Assembly: GCA_023441055.1 (NCBI GenBank)
Contig: JAEZQY010000060.1
Coordinates: 1 to 63,544 of the forward strand
Reading direction: 5' to 3'
From: Bacillota bacterium
GTDB taxonomy: Bacteria; Bacillota; Bacilli; Paenibacillales; UBA4045
DNA length: 63,544 nt
Of this stretch, positions 25,457 to 34,963 are shown piece after piece. Position numbers and translations under genes: made by a program. Position 1 is the first letter of the stretch, and every line of letters starts with the position of its first letter. Below the pieces are notes generated by a model. The model made no database searches, was not told the origin of the DNA, and was given only the letters and a program-made list of their open reading frames with translations.

Positions 25457-25978
25457 TCATGCTTCAAGCAGCGTATTCAATTGCTCAGACAATCGCTCTC
25501 GATCCTTCTTGGACATGACCTGTGCGGTCATCGGGAACAACACCGACTCCTCCTTGACGAAGTGGATCGTCAGAATCTCGTAGGCCTCACCCGCATCGCG
25601 GGCAATCGCGCTCATATCGGACAGCGAGAGCTCCCCATCTGCGTGATGCAGGAAGTGATCGATATACGCAAGAATTTCCTCATGCTCCGCTTCAATGGAC
25701 ACCAGCGGTCCCTGCTCGAAGCCGATGTATTGGCCAAGCGACGGGAAGAAGAAGTGCTCCTCCTTCTCGGCATGCTGCTTGAACACCGCCTTGAACGAGA
25801 TCAGCAGCTGCTTCAGCTTAGCGAATTGCTCCTGGGCCTCATCCCGCTTGTACGCGTAATTCATCAGCTTCAATACAATGCCGTGCCACTCGTTCATCAG
25901 ATGCGACAGATAACGGTGTTCATTCTCGAGAATGCGCATCGCCGGTACATCGCTCTGGAATTGCAACGCTTGACTCAT
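25457..25978 (-). CDS. Hemerythrin-domain protein of the nitrate island
   Basis: 173 residues, all helical. Candidate di-iron ligands are in LENEHRYLSHLMNEWHG, KQHAEKEEHFFFP, IEAEHEEIL and HFVKEESVLFP, the pattern of the HHE family with the typical H-x-x-x-E groups. Members bind oxygen, or protect and repair iron-sulphur clusters from NO. The gene is 18 bases downstream of nreC and so probably in the nreABC transcript. A role in guarding the Fe-S sensor NreB or NarGH against NO or oxygen is inference. Confidence 0.8.
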   Translation of the reverse strand: MSQALQFQSDVPAMRILENEHRYLSHLMNEWHGIVLKLMNYAYKRDEAQEQFAKLKQLLISFKAVFKQHAEKEEHFFFPSLGQYIGFEQGPLVSIEAEHEEILAYIDHFLHHADGELSLSDMSAIARDAGEAYEILTIHFVKEESVLFPMTAQVMSKKDRERLSEQLNTLLEA

Positions 25979-25996
25979 TCGTCCTTCACTCCTTCG

Positions 25997-26644
25997 CTAG
26001 AAATCCAGCAGCTTCTTCTTCAACGCATATTCAACAAGCTCCGGTCTTGTCTTCAGATTCAGCTTGTCCATAATCTTCGCCTTATGCGCTTCTACCGTCT
26101 TCACCGAGATGTAGAGCATCTCCGCGATCTCCTTATTCCCGTACCCCTTAGCGACCAAGGGCAGAATCTCGATCTCCCTCGTGGAGAGCAGCTGGAAGGG
26201 ATCATGCTCATCAACCTGCTGATTCTTATTGATAAACTCCCTCACAAGCGATGGGGCCACCTTGGGGTGAATATAGATGCCGCCCTGATCCACCATCCGT
26301 ATGGCAGCTACCAGCTCCTCGTCAGGCGAGTTCTTCAGCACGTAGCCGCGCGCTCCATTCTTCAGCACGTGGAAGAGGTACTCTTCATCATCGTACATCG
26401 TGAGAATAATGATCTTCGTCTCCGGAAACTCCTCGTGAATCTTAGCTGTCGCAATCAGACCACTCTCTCCAGGAGGCATGCTCAGATCCATGAGCAGAAT
26501 GTCGGGCCGGTGCTTAGCGACCATATTGTAAGCCTCAATGCCGTCAGCAGCTGTCGCGACCACCTCCATATCCGTCTGGAAGTTCATAATCATCGCGAAT
26601 CCGCTCCGTACGACAGCATGATCATCCGCTATTACAATTCTCAT
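25997..26644 (-). CDS. nreC: Nitrogen-regulation response regulator NreC
   Basis: 215 residues. The receiver domain has Asp7 and Asp8 and the phosphorylated Asp53 (LLMDLSMPP). A C-terminal LuxR/NarL-type helix-turn-helix (LSTREIEILPLVAKGYGNKEI) follows. It pairs with NreB to activate nitrate respiration genes under low oxygen. The ATG at 26644 shares one base with the nreB stop (TGATG), with SD AGGAGG 8 bases upstream. The paired RGGGN4CCCY sites before narG and narK are its likely targets. Confidence 0.92.
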   Translation of the reverse strand: MRIVIADDHAVVRSGFAMIMNFQTDMEVVATAADGIEAYNMVAKHRPDILLMDLSMPPGESGLIATAKIHEEFPETKIIILTMYDDEEYLFHVLKNGARGYVLKNSPDEELVAAIRMVDQGGIYIHPKVAPSLVREFINKNQQVDEHDPFQLLSTREIEILPLVAKGYGNKEIAEMLYISVKTVEAHKAKIMDKLNLKTRPELVEYALKKKLLDF

Positions 26645-27702
26645 CACGCATTCCTCCTAATCGGAATCCGGAGATGTACGACAGTACCGACGCCGGGCTC
26701 GGACTGAATCCACAGCTCGCCATTGACCAGCTCTGCGCGCTCCTTCATGCCATATAGACCAAGGCCTGTCCCCTTGGGGGTTCTGCTGTTCATATCGAAG
26801 CCGCACCCTGCATCCGTCACGATTAGCTCCAGGCCGGCCGCCGATTCGAAGAGCCTGACATGAATCTCTTCCACATCCGCATACTTCAGCGCATTCAGAA
26901 TCGATTCCTGGCATATCCGGTATACAACAGTCTCTATCTCACTATTGTAGCGTCCGCCATTCAGCTCGGCTGTGAAGTCCACGATGAGGCCGTGATGCCT
27001 CTCGATCCACTTGAAGTGCGAACGGAACGCGGCCTCCAGCCCCAGATCGTCGAGCGAGGATGGGCGCAGCTCAACGGACAGATTACGGATCTGCTCGAGC
27101 AGTCGAGTAAGCGATGCCTCCGTCTGATGAATCTTCTGCATGGCATCAACTGGCACATTCAGATACTTCATCACGCGCAGATCTACAAGCGAGCTGATAA
27201 GCTCCTGCGCGACACTGTCATGCAGCTCACGCGAGATACGCTTGCGCTCATCCTCCTGCGCCTTGATCACGCTCTTGGTAATCAGGTTGCGTTCGAGCTG
27301 TTCCTGTGTCACCAGCTGGCGGGTCAGATCGCGCAGCATCAGCGCACGCACACCCTTCTCTTGATCGATCATCTGAATACTCGCCGAGTACGGTACCTGA
27401 CCTCTGCCCTCGGTCTCCAGATACACCTGGAAGGATACGATCGTCTGCACCGAATCCGACAGGTAACAATTCAGACAGGTCATCAGCTCGTCCTCGGTCG
27501 TGTACCCCCTGCAGGTGGAGCAGAACGCTCTTGGTTCCTGCTTCTGAATCTGCTCCAGCATGGCGGGGGCCAGTATCCGCTTAGCCGCGGGATTCATGGC
27601 GATCACCTGGTTATTCAGATCGAAGAAGAAAATGGCCTCCGAGCTGTGATCATACATATTCGTCAGCAGCTCAGCTAATTGGTGATCGGTCAGCGTTATC
27701 AT
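26644..27702 (-). CDS. nreB: Oxygen-sensing histidine kinase NreB
   Basis: 352 residues, cytoplasmic. The N-terminal PAS domain carries Cys61, Cys64, Cys76 and Cys79 (CSTC and CLNC). This CX2C-X11-CX2C spacing matches the [4Fe-4S] oxygen-sensor cluster of staphylococcal NreB. The HisKA_3 box ERKRISRELHDSVAQEL contains the phospho-acceptor His161. A HATPase_c domain follows (GCGFDMNSR, GTGLGLYGM). It overlaps nreA by 32 bases. SD AAGGAG lies 10 bases before the ATG. Confidence 0.94.
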   Translation of the reverse strand: MITLTDHQLAELLTNMYDHSSEAIFFFDLNNQVIAMNPAAKRILAPAMLEQIQKQEPRAFCSTCRGYTTEDELMTCLNCYLSDSVQTIVSFQVYLETEGRGQVPYSASIQMIDQEKGVRALMLRDLTRQLVTQEQLERNLITKSVIKAQEDERKRISRELHDSVAQELISSLVDLRVMKYLNVPVDAMQKIHQTEASLTRLLEQIRNLSVELRPSSLDDLGLEAAFRSHFKWIERHHGLIVDFTAELNGGRYNSEIETVVYRICQESILNALKYADVEEIHVRLFESAAGLELIVTDAGCGFDMNSRTPKGTGLGLYGMKERAELVNGELWIQSEPGVGTVVHLRIPIRRNA

Positions 27703-28159
27703 GGAACGACAACTCCTTCGTTACGAATGATCCGAACGAACCACCGAGCATGTGCTGCAATTGCTCTAATGCCAGCTTCGTCATGCGATCCACTTCCCGG
27801 TAGCCAACGAGCAGTACGCCCGCTACGCGATCATGCTGGAAGAGGGGAAGCGCAGCCAGACTACGTAATCGCTCCGATACCAATATCGGGTAGTTGAACA
27901 GCTCCTCTTGGGGAAGGAGCGTTAACACATTCGGGACGACCATCGGCTTGCCTGTCTTGAAGACAATGCCCGCTATTCCCCTGCCTGATTGCAGCACAAT
28001 GCGCTTGTACCGATTATTCAGATTACCGGAGGCATACTGCCATGTAATCACGAACCCGTTCGAAGCAGACTGCTCGAAGGCCAGAGACACAAAATCATAA
28101 CCGCCCTGCTCGCGCAATTGATCGATCTGTATTTGATAGCCGTGATCCGCATTATTCAT
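27671..28159 (-). CDS. nreA: Nitrate receptor NreA (GAF domain)
   Basis: About 162 residues with one GAF domain (YDFVSLAFEQ, WQYASGNLNNRYKRI, GRGIAGIVFKTGKPMVVPN, LAALPLFQHDRVAGVLLVGYR). In Staphylococcus carnosus NreA binds nitrate and relieves its inhibition of NreB. Gene order nreA-nreB-nreC behind narGHJI is the same as there. The ATG at 28159 has SD GGGAG 8 bases upstream. Two upstream in-frame starts are too close to the SD. It starts 36 bases after narI ends. Confidence 0.9.
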   Translation of the reverse strand: MNNADHGYQIQIDQLREQGGYDFVSLAFEQSASNGFVITWQYASGNLNNRYKRIVLQSGRGIAGIVFKTGKPMVVPNVLTLLPQEELFNYPILVSERLRSLAALPLFQHDRVAGVLLVGYREVDRMTKLALEQLQHMLGGSFGSFVTKELSFHDNADRSPIS

Positions 28160-28194
28160 CGCCATTACTCCCAATCCTGATTCCTGACAATTCG

Positions 28195-28893
28195 TTACCG
28201 TTTATCCGAATGCATGCGGTGTCTTCTATACAGAATATAGCTCCGTCGGGCATAATTCAAGGGAACGCTCCACACATGGACCAGTCGAGTGAACGGCCAT
28301 AGCGCGAAGATCAGGAAGCCCGATAGCACGTGAATCTTGAAGGATACAGGTACAGCTTCCATATAGGAGGCATCCGGCGCGAGCACCAGCAGGCCTCTGA
28401 ACCACACCGAAATGGTGTCTCGGTAATCGAAGTCATGTACAACATTATTCGTCACCAGCGTTGCATACATACCCATCACCACGATGAATAGCAGGAGCGC
28501 GTTCACGATGAGATCCGAGGTTGCGCTGAGCTTGCGAATCGTCCGAAGGGTGAATCGGCGGGCGGTTAGAATCAGCATGCCAGCCAGCGTCATGAAGCCG
28601 AATAAGCCGCCGATATACATAGCGCCCATATGGTACAGGTGATCATTCACACCCAGAGCATTCATCCATGACTTGGGGATGCCGAGGCCGGCGACATGAC
28701 CCATGATAACTGGGATAATCCCGATATGGAACAGCAGGCTTCCAATCATGAGCTGCTTCTTCTCAATAAACTCGCTGGACTTGGCCGTCCAATTGAATTG
28801 ATCGTACCGGAACCGATAGATATGTCCTACGATGAAGGTCACAATGGCTAGATAGGGAAAGATAACCCAGATGAATTGTTCAATCATGTCCAT
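28195..28893 (-). CDS. narI: Respiratory nitrate reductase gamma subunit
   Basis: 232 residues with five predicted membrane helices. It is the cytochrome b subunit that oxidises menaquinol and passes electrons to NarH. Haem-ligand histidines are visible in FIVGHIYRFRYD, LLFHIGIIPVIMGHVAG and near the C-terminus (KIHVLSGF, LVHVWSVP). SD GGAGG lies 9 bases before the ATG, and the start overlaps narJ by 14 bases. Confidence 0.95.
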   Translation of the reverse strand: MDMIEQFIWVIFPYLAIVTFIVGHIYRFRYDQFNWTAKSSEFIEKKQLMIGSLLFHIGIIPVIMGHVAGLGIPKSWMNALGVNDHLYHMGAMYIGGLFGFMTLAGMLILTARRFTLRTIRKLSATSDLIVNALLLFIVVMGMYATLVTNNVVHDFDYRDTISVWFRGLLVLAPDASYMEAVPVSFKIHVLSGFLIFALWPFTRLVHVWSVPLNYARRSYILYRRHRMHSDKR

Positions 28894-29464
28894 TCGTCAT
28901 GACCTCCTGCCGCAGACATAGCTTGAAGGTTTGCCGCAATGCCTTAACCAGATCATAGTAGGGGCTCTGTATACGCTCAAGCGCCTTAAGTAATTCATAC
29001 GTACCGTCCTCCAGTACAGCGAACAGCGTTTGGAAGCTCTCCTCCGCATGCGGATGCTGCCGCCAATCGGCGGCATACAGAAATTCGCACATCAGCGGCA
29101 GATAATCCGCCAGTTCATTATCCGCGATCTCCAGGCCATACATCTCGTAGATCGACTTGAGTGTAGCGAGCATGGCGCCGCGTTCTCGACTATCCTCGAA
29201 TTTGGCATGCGTCATGTATAAGGTTGTCGACTTCTGGAAGTCGAAGGTCTGCACATAGCGCTCCTCGATCTCGTCAAGGCTGAGCTGCTGCATCTTGTTC
29301 CAGTAAGACCCGAATAGAGCAGCGATCTCCGGGATCAGCCCTTCGCCCTGTAACCCCGGCTGGAAGGTGCGCTTATCGGGATAAGCCAGCTGGCGAGCGA
29401 CCATGCCGAACAGCTGCTTATGCTCATATAGCTTGGCTAAGTCAATCACGCCAGATCCCCCCAT
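28880..29464 (-). CDS. narJ: Nitrate reductase assembly chaperone NarJ
   Basis: 194 residues. A helical TorD-like chaperone that holds NarG until the molybdenum cofactor is inserted. Family marks include RQLAYPDKRTF, ERYVQTFDFQKSTTLYMTH and LPLMCEFLYAAD. The ATG at 29464 lies 7 bases after SD AGGAG. It overlaps the narH 3' end by 23 bases. The upstream extension of 74 codons lies inside narH and is rejected. A GTG five codons later is a weaker alternative. Confidence 0.93.
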   Translation of the reverse strand: MGGSGVIDLAKLYEHKQLFGMVARQLAYPDKRTFQPGLQGEGLIPEIAALFGSYWNKMQQLSLDEIEERYVQTFDFQKSTTLYMTHAKFEDSRERGAMLATLKSIYEMYGLEIADNELADYLPLMCEFLYAADWRQHPHAEESFQTLFAVLEDGTYELLKALERIQSPYYDLVKALRQTFKLCLRQEVMTNGHD

Positions 29465-30986
29465 AGAAGTTCTCCTCATATTGTGCTCGGCCGCTCTTGG
29501 CCTGAACAGATGGACTCGCTGGACCGCAGCCGTCGCAATCCATACCGAAGCCCTCCATGCCTTGCGCGCGATAAGGGTCCGTATAGCCTTCCTTGCGTGA
29601 GGTTGGGATGACGAATCGATCCTCGTACTTCGCAATCGCGAGCAGACGGTACATCTCTTCAACCTGCTGCGCGGTAAGTCCGACACGATCCAGTCTGCTG
29701 TGCTCGAAGTCCATCTTGGCGAACTTCGACCGCATATAGGAGCGCATCATCGCCATGCGCTGCAGCGCCGCCTTAACCGTCTGCGTATCCCCGGCAGTCA
29801 GCATATTCGCCAGATATTGAATCGGTGTCCGCATCTCTTCAATCGCCGGGAAGATCATATCCGGGTTCTGAATCGAGTCCTTGCCCTCGAAGTGGCTCAT
29901 AATCGGACTGAGCGGCGGCACATACCAGACCATTGGCAGCGTCCGGTATTCCGGATGCAGCGGGAACGCCAGCTGATACTCGATCGCCAGCTTATAGACC
30001 GGCGAGTTCTGAGCAGATTCGATCCAATCCTGCGAGATGCCGTCTCGCTTCGCCTGCTCAATGACCGCAGGATCATGCGGATCGAGGAAGATATCGCATT
30101 GCGCCTGGTACAGGTCACGCTCATCCGGCGTCGATGCAACCTCCTGCACGCGATCCGCATCATACAGCAGAACGCCCAGATAACGGATGCGGCCGGTGCA
30201 TGTCTCCGAGCACACCGTCGGCAGGCCCGCTTCAATTCTAGGGAAGCAGAACGTGCACTTCTCCGCCTTATTCGTCTTCCAGTTAAAATACACCTTCTTA
30301 TACGGACAGCCCGTCATACAATACCGCCAGCCGCGGCAGGCCTCCTGATCGACCAGCACAATGCCGTCCTCATCCCGTTTGTAGATCGCTCCTGACGGGC
30401 AGGACGCGACGCAGCTCGGGTTGAGGCAATGCTCACACAGACGCGGCAGGTACATCATGAAGGATTGCTCGAAGTTGAACTTGATCTCTTCCTCGATCTT
30501 CTTGATGTTGGGATCCTCCGGCCCGGTAATATGGCCGCCTGCCAGATCGTCCTCCCAGTTGGGGCCCCATTGCAGATCCATATGCTCCCCGGTGACAACC
30601 GACTTCGGACGAGCGACCGGCTGATGCTTGCTCTCCCCCGCATTCGTCAGCTTCTCATAGTCGTAGGTCCATGGCTCATAATAATCCTTCATCTCCGGCA
30701 TATCCGGATTGTAGAAGATCTTGCCGAGCGCGATCTTCGACAGCTTACTGCCGGACTTGAGCTCGAGCTTGCCCTTCTTATTCAGCGTCCAGCCGCCCTT
30801 ATACAGCTCTTGATCCTCCCAACGCTTCGGATACCCAATGCCGGGCTTCGTCTCCACGTTGTTGAACCACATATATTCCGCGCCTTCCCGGTTCGTCCAG
30901 GTGCTCTTGCAGGTGACGCTGCACGTATGGCAGCCGATGCACTTGTCGAGATTCATCACCATGGCAATCTGCGCTTTAATCTTCAA
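29442..30986 (-). CDS. narH: Respiratory nitrate reductase beta subunit
   Basis: 514 residues. It carries the Fe-S clusters linking NarI to NarG. Ferredoxin-type motifs are CIGCHTCSVTC (about 16-26), CEHCLNPSCVASC, CRGWRYCMTGCPYKKVYFNW and CTFCFPRIEAGLPTVC. The start is inferred as TTG at 30986, giving MKIKAQIAMVMNLDKC as in Bacillus NarH, with SD AAGGAGG 9 bases upstream. It overlaps the end of narG by 11 bases. Confidence 0.96.
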   Translation of the reverse strand: MKIKAQIAMVMNLDKCIGCHTCSVTCKSTWTNREGAEYMWFNNVETKPGIGYPKRWEDQELYKGGWTLNKKGKLELKSGSKLSKIALGKIFYNPDMPEMKDYYEPWTYDYEKLTNAGESKHQPVARPKSVVTGEHMDLQWGPNWEDDLAGGHITGPEDPNIKKIEEEIKFNFEQSFMMYLPRLCEHCLNPSCVASCPSGAIYKRDEDGIVLVDQEACRGWRYCMTGCPYKKVYFNWKTNKAEKCTFCFPRIEAGLPTVCSETCTGRIRYLGVLLYDADRVQEVASTPDERDLYQAQCDIFLDPHDPAVIEQAKRDGISQDWIESAQNSPVYKLAIEYQLAFPLHPEYRTLPMVWYVPPLSPIMSHFEGKDSIQNPDMIFPAIEEMRTPIQYLANMLTAGDTQTVKAALQRMAMMRSYMRSKFAKMDFEHSRLDRVGLTAQQVEEMYRLLAIAKYEDRFVIPTSRKEGYTDPYRAQGMEGFGMDCDGCGPASPSVQAKSGRAQYEENFYGGIWRD

Positions 30987-33900
30987 GCCAATCAACCTCC
31001 TTCAGCTTGCGAACGGCCACATACACATCCCGTTGATTGCCGATCGGTCCGTAATAGTTAAACCCGTAGCTGAGCTGCGCGTATCCGCCAACCATCTGCG
31101 TCGGCTTCATATGAATGCGTGTCGGCGCATTGTGGCTGCCGCCGCGATCCTGGGTAATCTCCGAACCCGGAACGTTGATGTGCTTATCCTGTGCATGGTA
31201 CATGAACATCGTGCCCTGGGGCATGCGATGGCTGACGACCGCACGAGCGGTCACGACACCATTGCGGTTATACACCTCTACCCAGTCGTTATCATTGATC
31301 CCGTATGGCTCCGCGTCCTCATTGCTGATCCAGACGGTCGGGCCCCCGCGGAACAGCGTCAGCATATGCAGATTATCCTGATACGTGCTGTGAATATTCC
31401 ACTTGCCATGCGGCGTCAGATAACGCAGCACGAGCGCGTCCTCACCGCCGATCACCTGCTTGTCGCGAGGACCGAATACCATCGGCGGCAGTGTCGGCTT
31501 GTAGACCGGCAGCGCCTCGCCGTATTGCAGGAAGATCTCATGATCAAGATAGAAGTGCTGGCGCCCGGTCAAGGTGCGGAATGGCACCAGACGCTCGATG
31601 TTCGTCGTGAATGGCGAGTATCGCCGGCCGGACTTGTTCGAGCCGCTGAATACCGGTGTCGGAATGACCTCGCGCGGCTGTGCGGTAATGCTCTCGAACG
31701 TAATTCGTTCGGCAGCGCGGTCGGCGGAGATATCCTTCAGCTCGACACCTGTCTTCTCCTCCTCGGATTCCCATGCGCGCTGAGAGACCTTCCCATTCGT
31801 CGCCGAGGACAGATGCAGCACGGCCTTCGCTGCTTGCTTGGCTGTATGAATCTTCGGCAGCCCATGCTTGATGGAGTCATCCGATTCCTCGAAGTACGAG
31901 CCGTTGATCTTCTTCAGATCCTCGTACTCCTCCTGCACGGAGAAGAGGACACCATGCGCGCCGACCTTGCCTGAGGCGAGCAGCGGTCCGAGTGATACGT
32001 ATTTGTCATGTATTTTCGTATAGTCACGTTCAATAATCGCGAAATTTGGCATCGTCTTGCCGATCTCAGCCTTGACCTCGCCCTTCTTCCAGTCCTTCAC
32101 CAGACCGAGCGGCTGCGAGATCTCCTTCGGCGAATCATGGCCGAGCGGTGATGTGACTAGATCCTTATACACACCAGGCAGATGCTCCTTTGCCAGCTCC
32201 GAGAAGGTTTGCGCAATCGTCCGGTAGATGTCCCAATCTGAGCGGGACTCCCACAGCGGGTCTATCGCGGGGTTGAATGGATGAACGAACGGGTGCATAT
32301 CCGTCGAGGACAGGTCCACCTTCTCATACCAGGTCGCAGCCGGCAGCACAATATCCGCGTACAGCGGCGTCGCTGTCATCCGGAAGTCGAGCGTCACGAG
32401 CAGGTCAAGCTTGCCCTCCACCTCTTCGCGCCAGACGATCTCCTCCGGCTTCTCCACCTCATTAGGCTCCGCGAGCAGACTATCTCCTGCACCCAGCAGA
32501 TGCTTCATGAAGTACTCCTGTCCCTTAGCCGAGCTGGAGATCAGGTTCGAGCGCCAGACGAACAGCGTGCGCGGGAAGTTCTCCGGTGCGTCCGGGTCCT
32601 CTACCGCGAACTTCGTCTCGCCTGATACCACCTGCTCATAGGCCCGCTGAATAATCGCTTCATTCGTTGATTCACCCTGAGCTGCAGCCTCCTCCGCGAA
32701 GGACAGGCTGCTCTTATTGAACTGCGGATACGATGGCAGCCAGCCCAGACGCGCGGCTAATACATTATAATCCGCGGGATGGCTGTACCGGATCTCACCG
32801 CCAGTCGGTGATTTGAGCGATTCATTGCTCATCTCTTCGTACTTCCATTGATCCGTCGCATAATAGAAGAAGGAGGTGGCGTTCTGCTGACGAGAGGCGG
32901 CCTGCCAATCCTTGGCGAAGGCGATGGTCGACCATCCCTCGATCGGACGGCACTTCTCCTGTCCCACATAATGCGCCCAGCCGCCGCCATTCACACCCTG
33001 CGATGCAGTCAGAATGACCAGGTTCAAGATCGAGCGATAGATCGTATCGCTGTTGAACCAGTGGTTGATGCCCGCTCCCATAATGATCATCGAGCGGCCG
33101 CCCGTATCCAGCGCATTCTGCGCGAACTCTCTGGCTACCTGCACGACCAGCGAAGCCTTAACACCGGTAATCTTCTCCTGCCAAGCCGGCGTATAAGGCG
33201 AGCTGGCATCCTCATAGCCTGCGGCTTCGTGGCTGCCGCCGCTGCGCTTCACACCATACTGGCTGAGCATCAGATCATACACTGTCGCCACGAGTCTGGT
33301 CGAACCATCCGGCAGTGTAATGCGCTTCGCGGGGATGGAGCGTGTGAACGTGCCGTTCTGACGATGATCGAACAACGGGAACGCGATCTCCGTCCAATCC
33401 GAGCCATGCGGCTCCACCGACATCGCTGGATCGATCCGCGCCCCGTCCTCCCGTTCCAGAATAAGGTTCCACTTCGCTCCTTGCTCCCAGCGCTGTCCCA
33501 TCGTGCCGCTCGGCACAATCATCTCATTCGCCGAGGCATCATAGATGACCGGCTTCCACTCTGCATGCTCCGATTCCTGTCCGAGATCGCTCGCGCGCAG
33601 GAAGCGTCCCGCCTTGTACTTGTCCTCAAATTCATCGAGCAGAATGAGGAAGGGCATATCCGTATATTGCTTCGCGTAATCCAGGAACATCGATTCCTGG
33701 CGCTGTACATAGAATTCGTCCAGAATGACATGCGTCATCGCCTGCGCGAGCGCGGCATCCGTCCCCGGATTCGGTGCCAGCCAGTTATCGGCAAATTTCA
33801 CACTCTCCGCATGGTCAGGAGCAACCGATACCACCTTCGTCCCCTTATAGCGCACCTCGGTCATGAAGTGAGCATCAGGCGTCCGGGTCATCGGCACATT

Positions 33901-34659
33901 CGAACCCCACATAATCAGATAGGAGGAATTGTACCAGTCCGAAGATTCTGGCACATCGGTCTGCTCTCCCCAGATTTGCGGAGATGCCGGAGGCAGATCC
34001 GCGTACCAATCGTAGAAGCTGAGCATCTCTCCGCCTAGAAGCGAGATGAACCGTGCACCTGAGGCATAGCTAATCATCGACATCGCTGGGATCGGCGTGA
34101 AGCCGGCGATCCGATCCGGACCGTACTTCTTAATCGTGTATATCAGCTGCGCTGCAATTAATTGCACAGCATCCTCCCATCGCACGCGAACATGCCCGCC
34201 CTTGCCCCTGGCCTTCTTATAGGACATGGCCTTCTCCGGATCCTCAACAATCGAGGCCCAAGCCTGAATGGGATCGTCATGCTGCGACATCGCTTGTTGC
34301 CACATCCGCCACAGCTTGCCGCGTACATACGGATACTTCACACGCAATGGACTGTACTCATACCAAGAGAATGAGGCGCCTCTCGGGCAGCCCCGCGGCT
34401 CGAATTCCGGCATATCCGGCCCGCAGGATGGATAATCGATCTGCTGATTCTCCCACGTAATAATGCCGTTCTTCACGAACACCTTCCAGCTGCAGGAGCC
34501 TGTACAATTGACGCCATGTGTTGTGCGCACAACCTTGTCATGGGACCAGCGCCCGCGGTACATGTTCTCCCAGGCTCTGCTCTTCTCCTCGAGAATCGAC
34601 CAGTTGTTCGAATAGCTCTCTATCGGCTTGAAAAACTGTAGACCAACCTTCTTACTCAT
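30976..34659 (-). CDS. narG: Respiratory nitrate reductase alpha subunit
   Basis: 1,227 residues, full length for the membrane-bound enzyme. It is the bis-MGD catalytic subunit that reduces nitrate to nitrite at the cytoplasmic face. The FS0 cluster motif near the N-terminus is THGVNCTGSCSWKVF (His48, Cys52, Cys56), with a further Cys in PRGCPRGASF. YLIMWGSNVPMTRTPDAHF is the molybdopterin-binding block. No Tat signal is expected or seen. It is the first gene of narGHJI-nreABC. Confidence 0.98.
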   Translation of the reverse strand: MSKKVGLQFFKPIESYSNNWSILEEKSRAWENMYRGRWSHDKVVRTTHGVNCTGSCSWKVFVKNGIITWENQQIDYPSCGPDMPEFEPRGCPRGASFSWYEYSPLRVKYPYVRGKLWRMWQQAMSQHDDPIQAWASIVEDPEKAMSYKKARGKGGHVRVRWEDAVQLIAAQLIYTIKKYGPDRIAGFTPIPAMSMISYASGARFISLLGGEMLSFYDWYADLPPASPQIWGEQTDVPESSDWYNSSYLIMWGSNVPMTRTPDAHFMTEVRYKGTKVVSVAPDHAESVKFADNWLAPNPGTDAALAQAMTHVILDEFYVQRQESMFLDYAKQYTDMPFLILLDEFEDKYKAGRFLRASDLGQESEHAEWKPVIYDASANEMIVPSGTMGQRWEQGAKWNLILEREDGARIDPAMSVEPHGSDWTEIAFPLFDHRQNGTFTRSIPAKRITLPDGSTRLVATVYDLMLSQYGVKRSGGSHEAAGYEDASSPYTPAWQEKITGVKASLVVQVAREFAQNALDTGGRSMIIMGAGINHWFNSDTIYRSILNLVILTASQGVNGGGWAHYVGQEKCRPIEGWSTIAFAKDWQAASRQQNATSFFYYATDQWKYEEMSNESLKSPTGGEIRYSHPADYNVLAARLGWLPSYPQFNKSSLSFAEEAAAQGESTNEAIIQRAYEQVVSGETKFAVEDPDAPENFPRTLFVWRSNLISSSAKGQEYFMKHLLGAGDSLLAEPNEVEKPEEIVWREEVEGKLDLLVTLDFRMTATPLYADIVLPAATWYEKVDLSSTDMHPFVHPFNPAIDPLWESRSDWDIYRTIAQTFSELAKEHLPGVYKDLVTSPLGHDSPKEISQPLGLVKDWKKGEVKAEIGKTMPNFAIIERDYTKIHDKYVSLGPLLASGKVGAHGVLFSVQEEYEDLKKINGSYFEESDDSIKHGLPKIHTAKQAAKAVLHLSSATNGKVSQRAWESEEEKTGVELKDISADRAAERITFESITAQPREVIPTPVFSGSNKSGRRYSPFTTNIERLVPFRTLTGRQHFYLDHEIFLQYGEALPVYKPTLPPMVFGPRDKQVIGGEDALVLRYLTPHGKWNIHSTYQDNLHMLTLFRGGPTVWISNEDAEPYGINDNDWVEVYNRNGVVTARAVVSHRMPQGTMFMYHAQDKHINVPGSEITQDRGGSHNAPTRIHMKPTQMVGGYAQLSYGFNYYGPIGNQRDVYVAVRKLKEVDWLED

Positions 34660-34696
34660 ATGATGCGATCACTCCTTCATAGCAGGATGACTCTAA

Positions 34697-34764
34697 GGGC
34701 TCCTTACGGCATTCCTTCTCGCTTTGGTCGTGGCCATTTAGCGGAAGTTATGCCGAAACGATGC
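34697..34764. repeat. Intergenic hairpin repeat, copy 1
   Basis: It begins GGGCTCCTTACGGCATTCC and ends TAGCGGAAGTTATGCCG then AAACGATGC. Arms CGGCAT and ATGCCG with TTC and GAA inside can form a long hairpin. Copy 2 at 63198-63252 has the same order of elements with compensating changes (CGGAAT with ATTCCG), so the stem appears conserved while the sequence drifts. It lies in the untranslated leader of narG. Confidence 0.75.
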
Positions 34765-34905
34765 TTTACCTCCTATTATGAATTTGTGGCTCGCAACTTC
34801 CCATCAGGGAAATCCCTGTTCAGGCGGGTGAAAGCCCTATGGAGCCATATACGGAACAGAACAACCACCCTGCCACCCTATGCTTACGAATGGTCTTAGC
34901 TAGCA

Positions 34906-34948
34906 AGAAGCCGCCGCAATCGGGTCATTCCCGATTACGGCGGCTTCT
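34906..34948. terminator. Large perfect hairpin after ywhD
   Basis: Arms AGAAGCCGCCG and CGGCGGCTTCT, with inner arms AATCGGG and CCCGATT around a 4-5 base loop, form a stem of about 18 bp between ywhD and the narG upstream region. The T-tract is weak (TTCTTGCT on the minus strand), but position and stability suggest a terminator for ywhD. Confidence 0.7.
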
Positions 34949-34963
34949 GCCTACTGGGGCTGC

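Larger units (their letters stand above)
34660..34963 (-). promoter_or_regulatory. narG upstream region: NreC-type operator, hairpin repeat, terminator
   Basis: 304 bases without a gene. A near-perfect palindrome CAGGGAAATCCCTG lies at 34805-34818 and contains RGGGN4CCCY. On the minus strand CATAAT (34775-34780) is a candidate -10, which puts the start at about 34768 and the operator centre near -44. Between this start and narG lies a hairpin repeat (34697-34764) also found at 63198. The far end holds the ywhD terminator (34906-34948). Confidence 0.5.
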
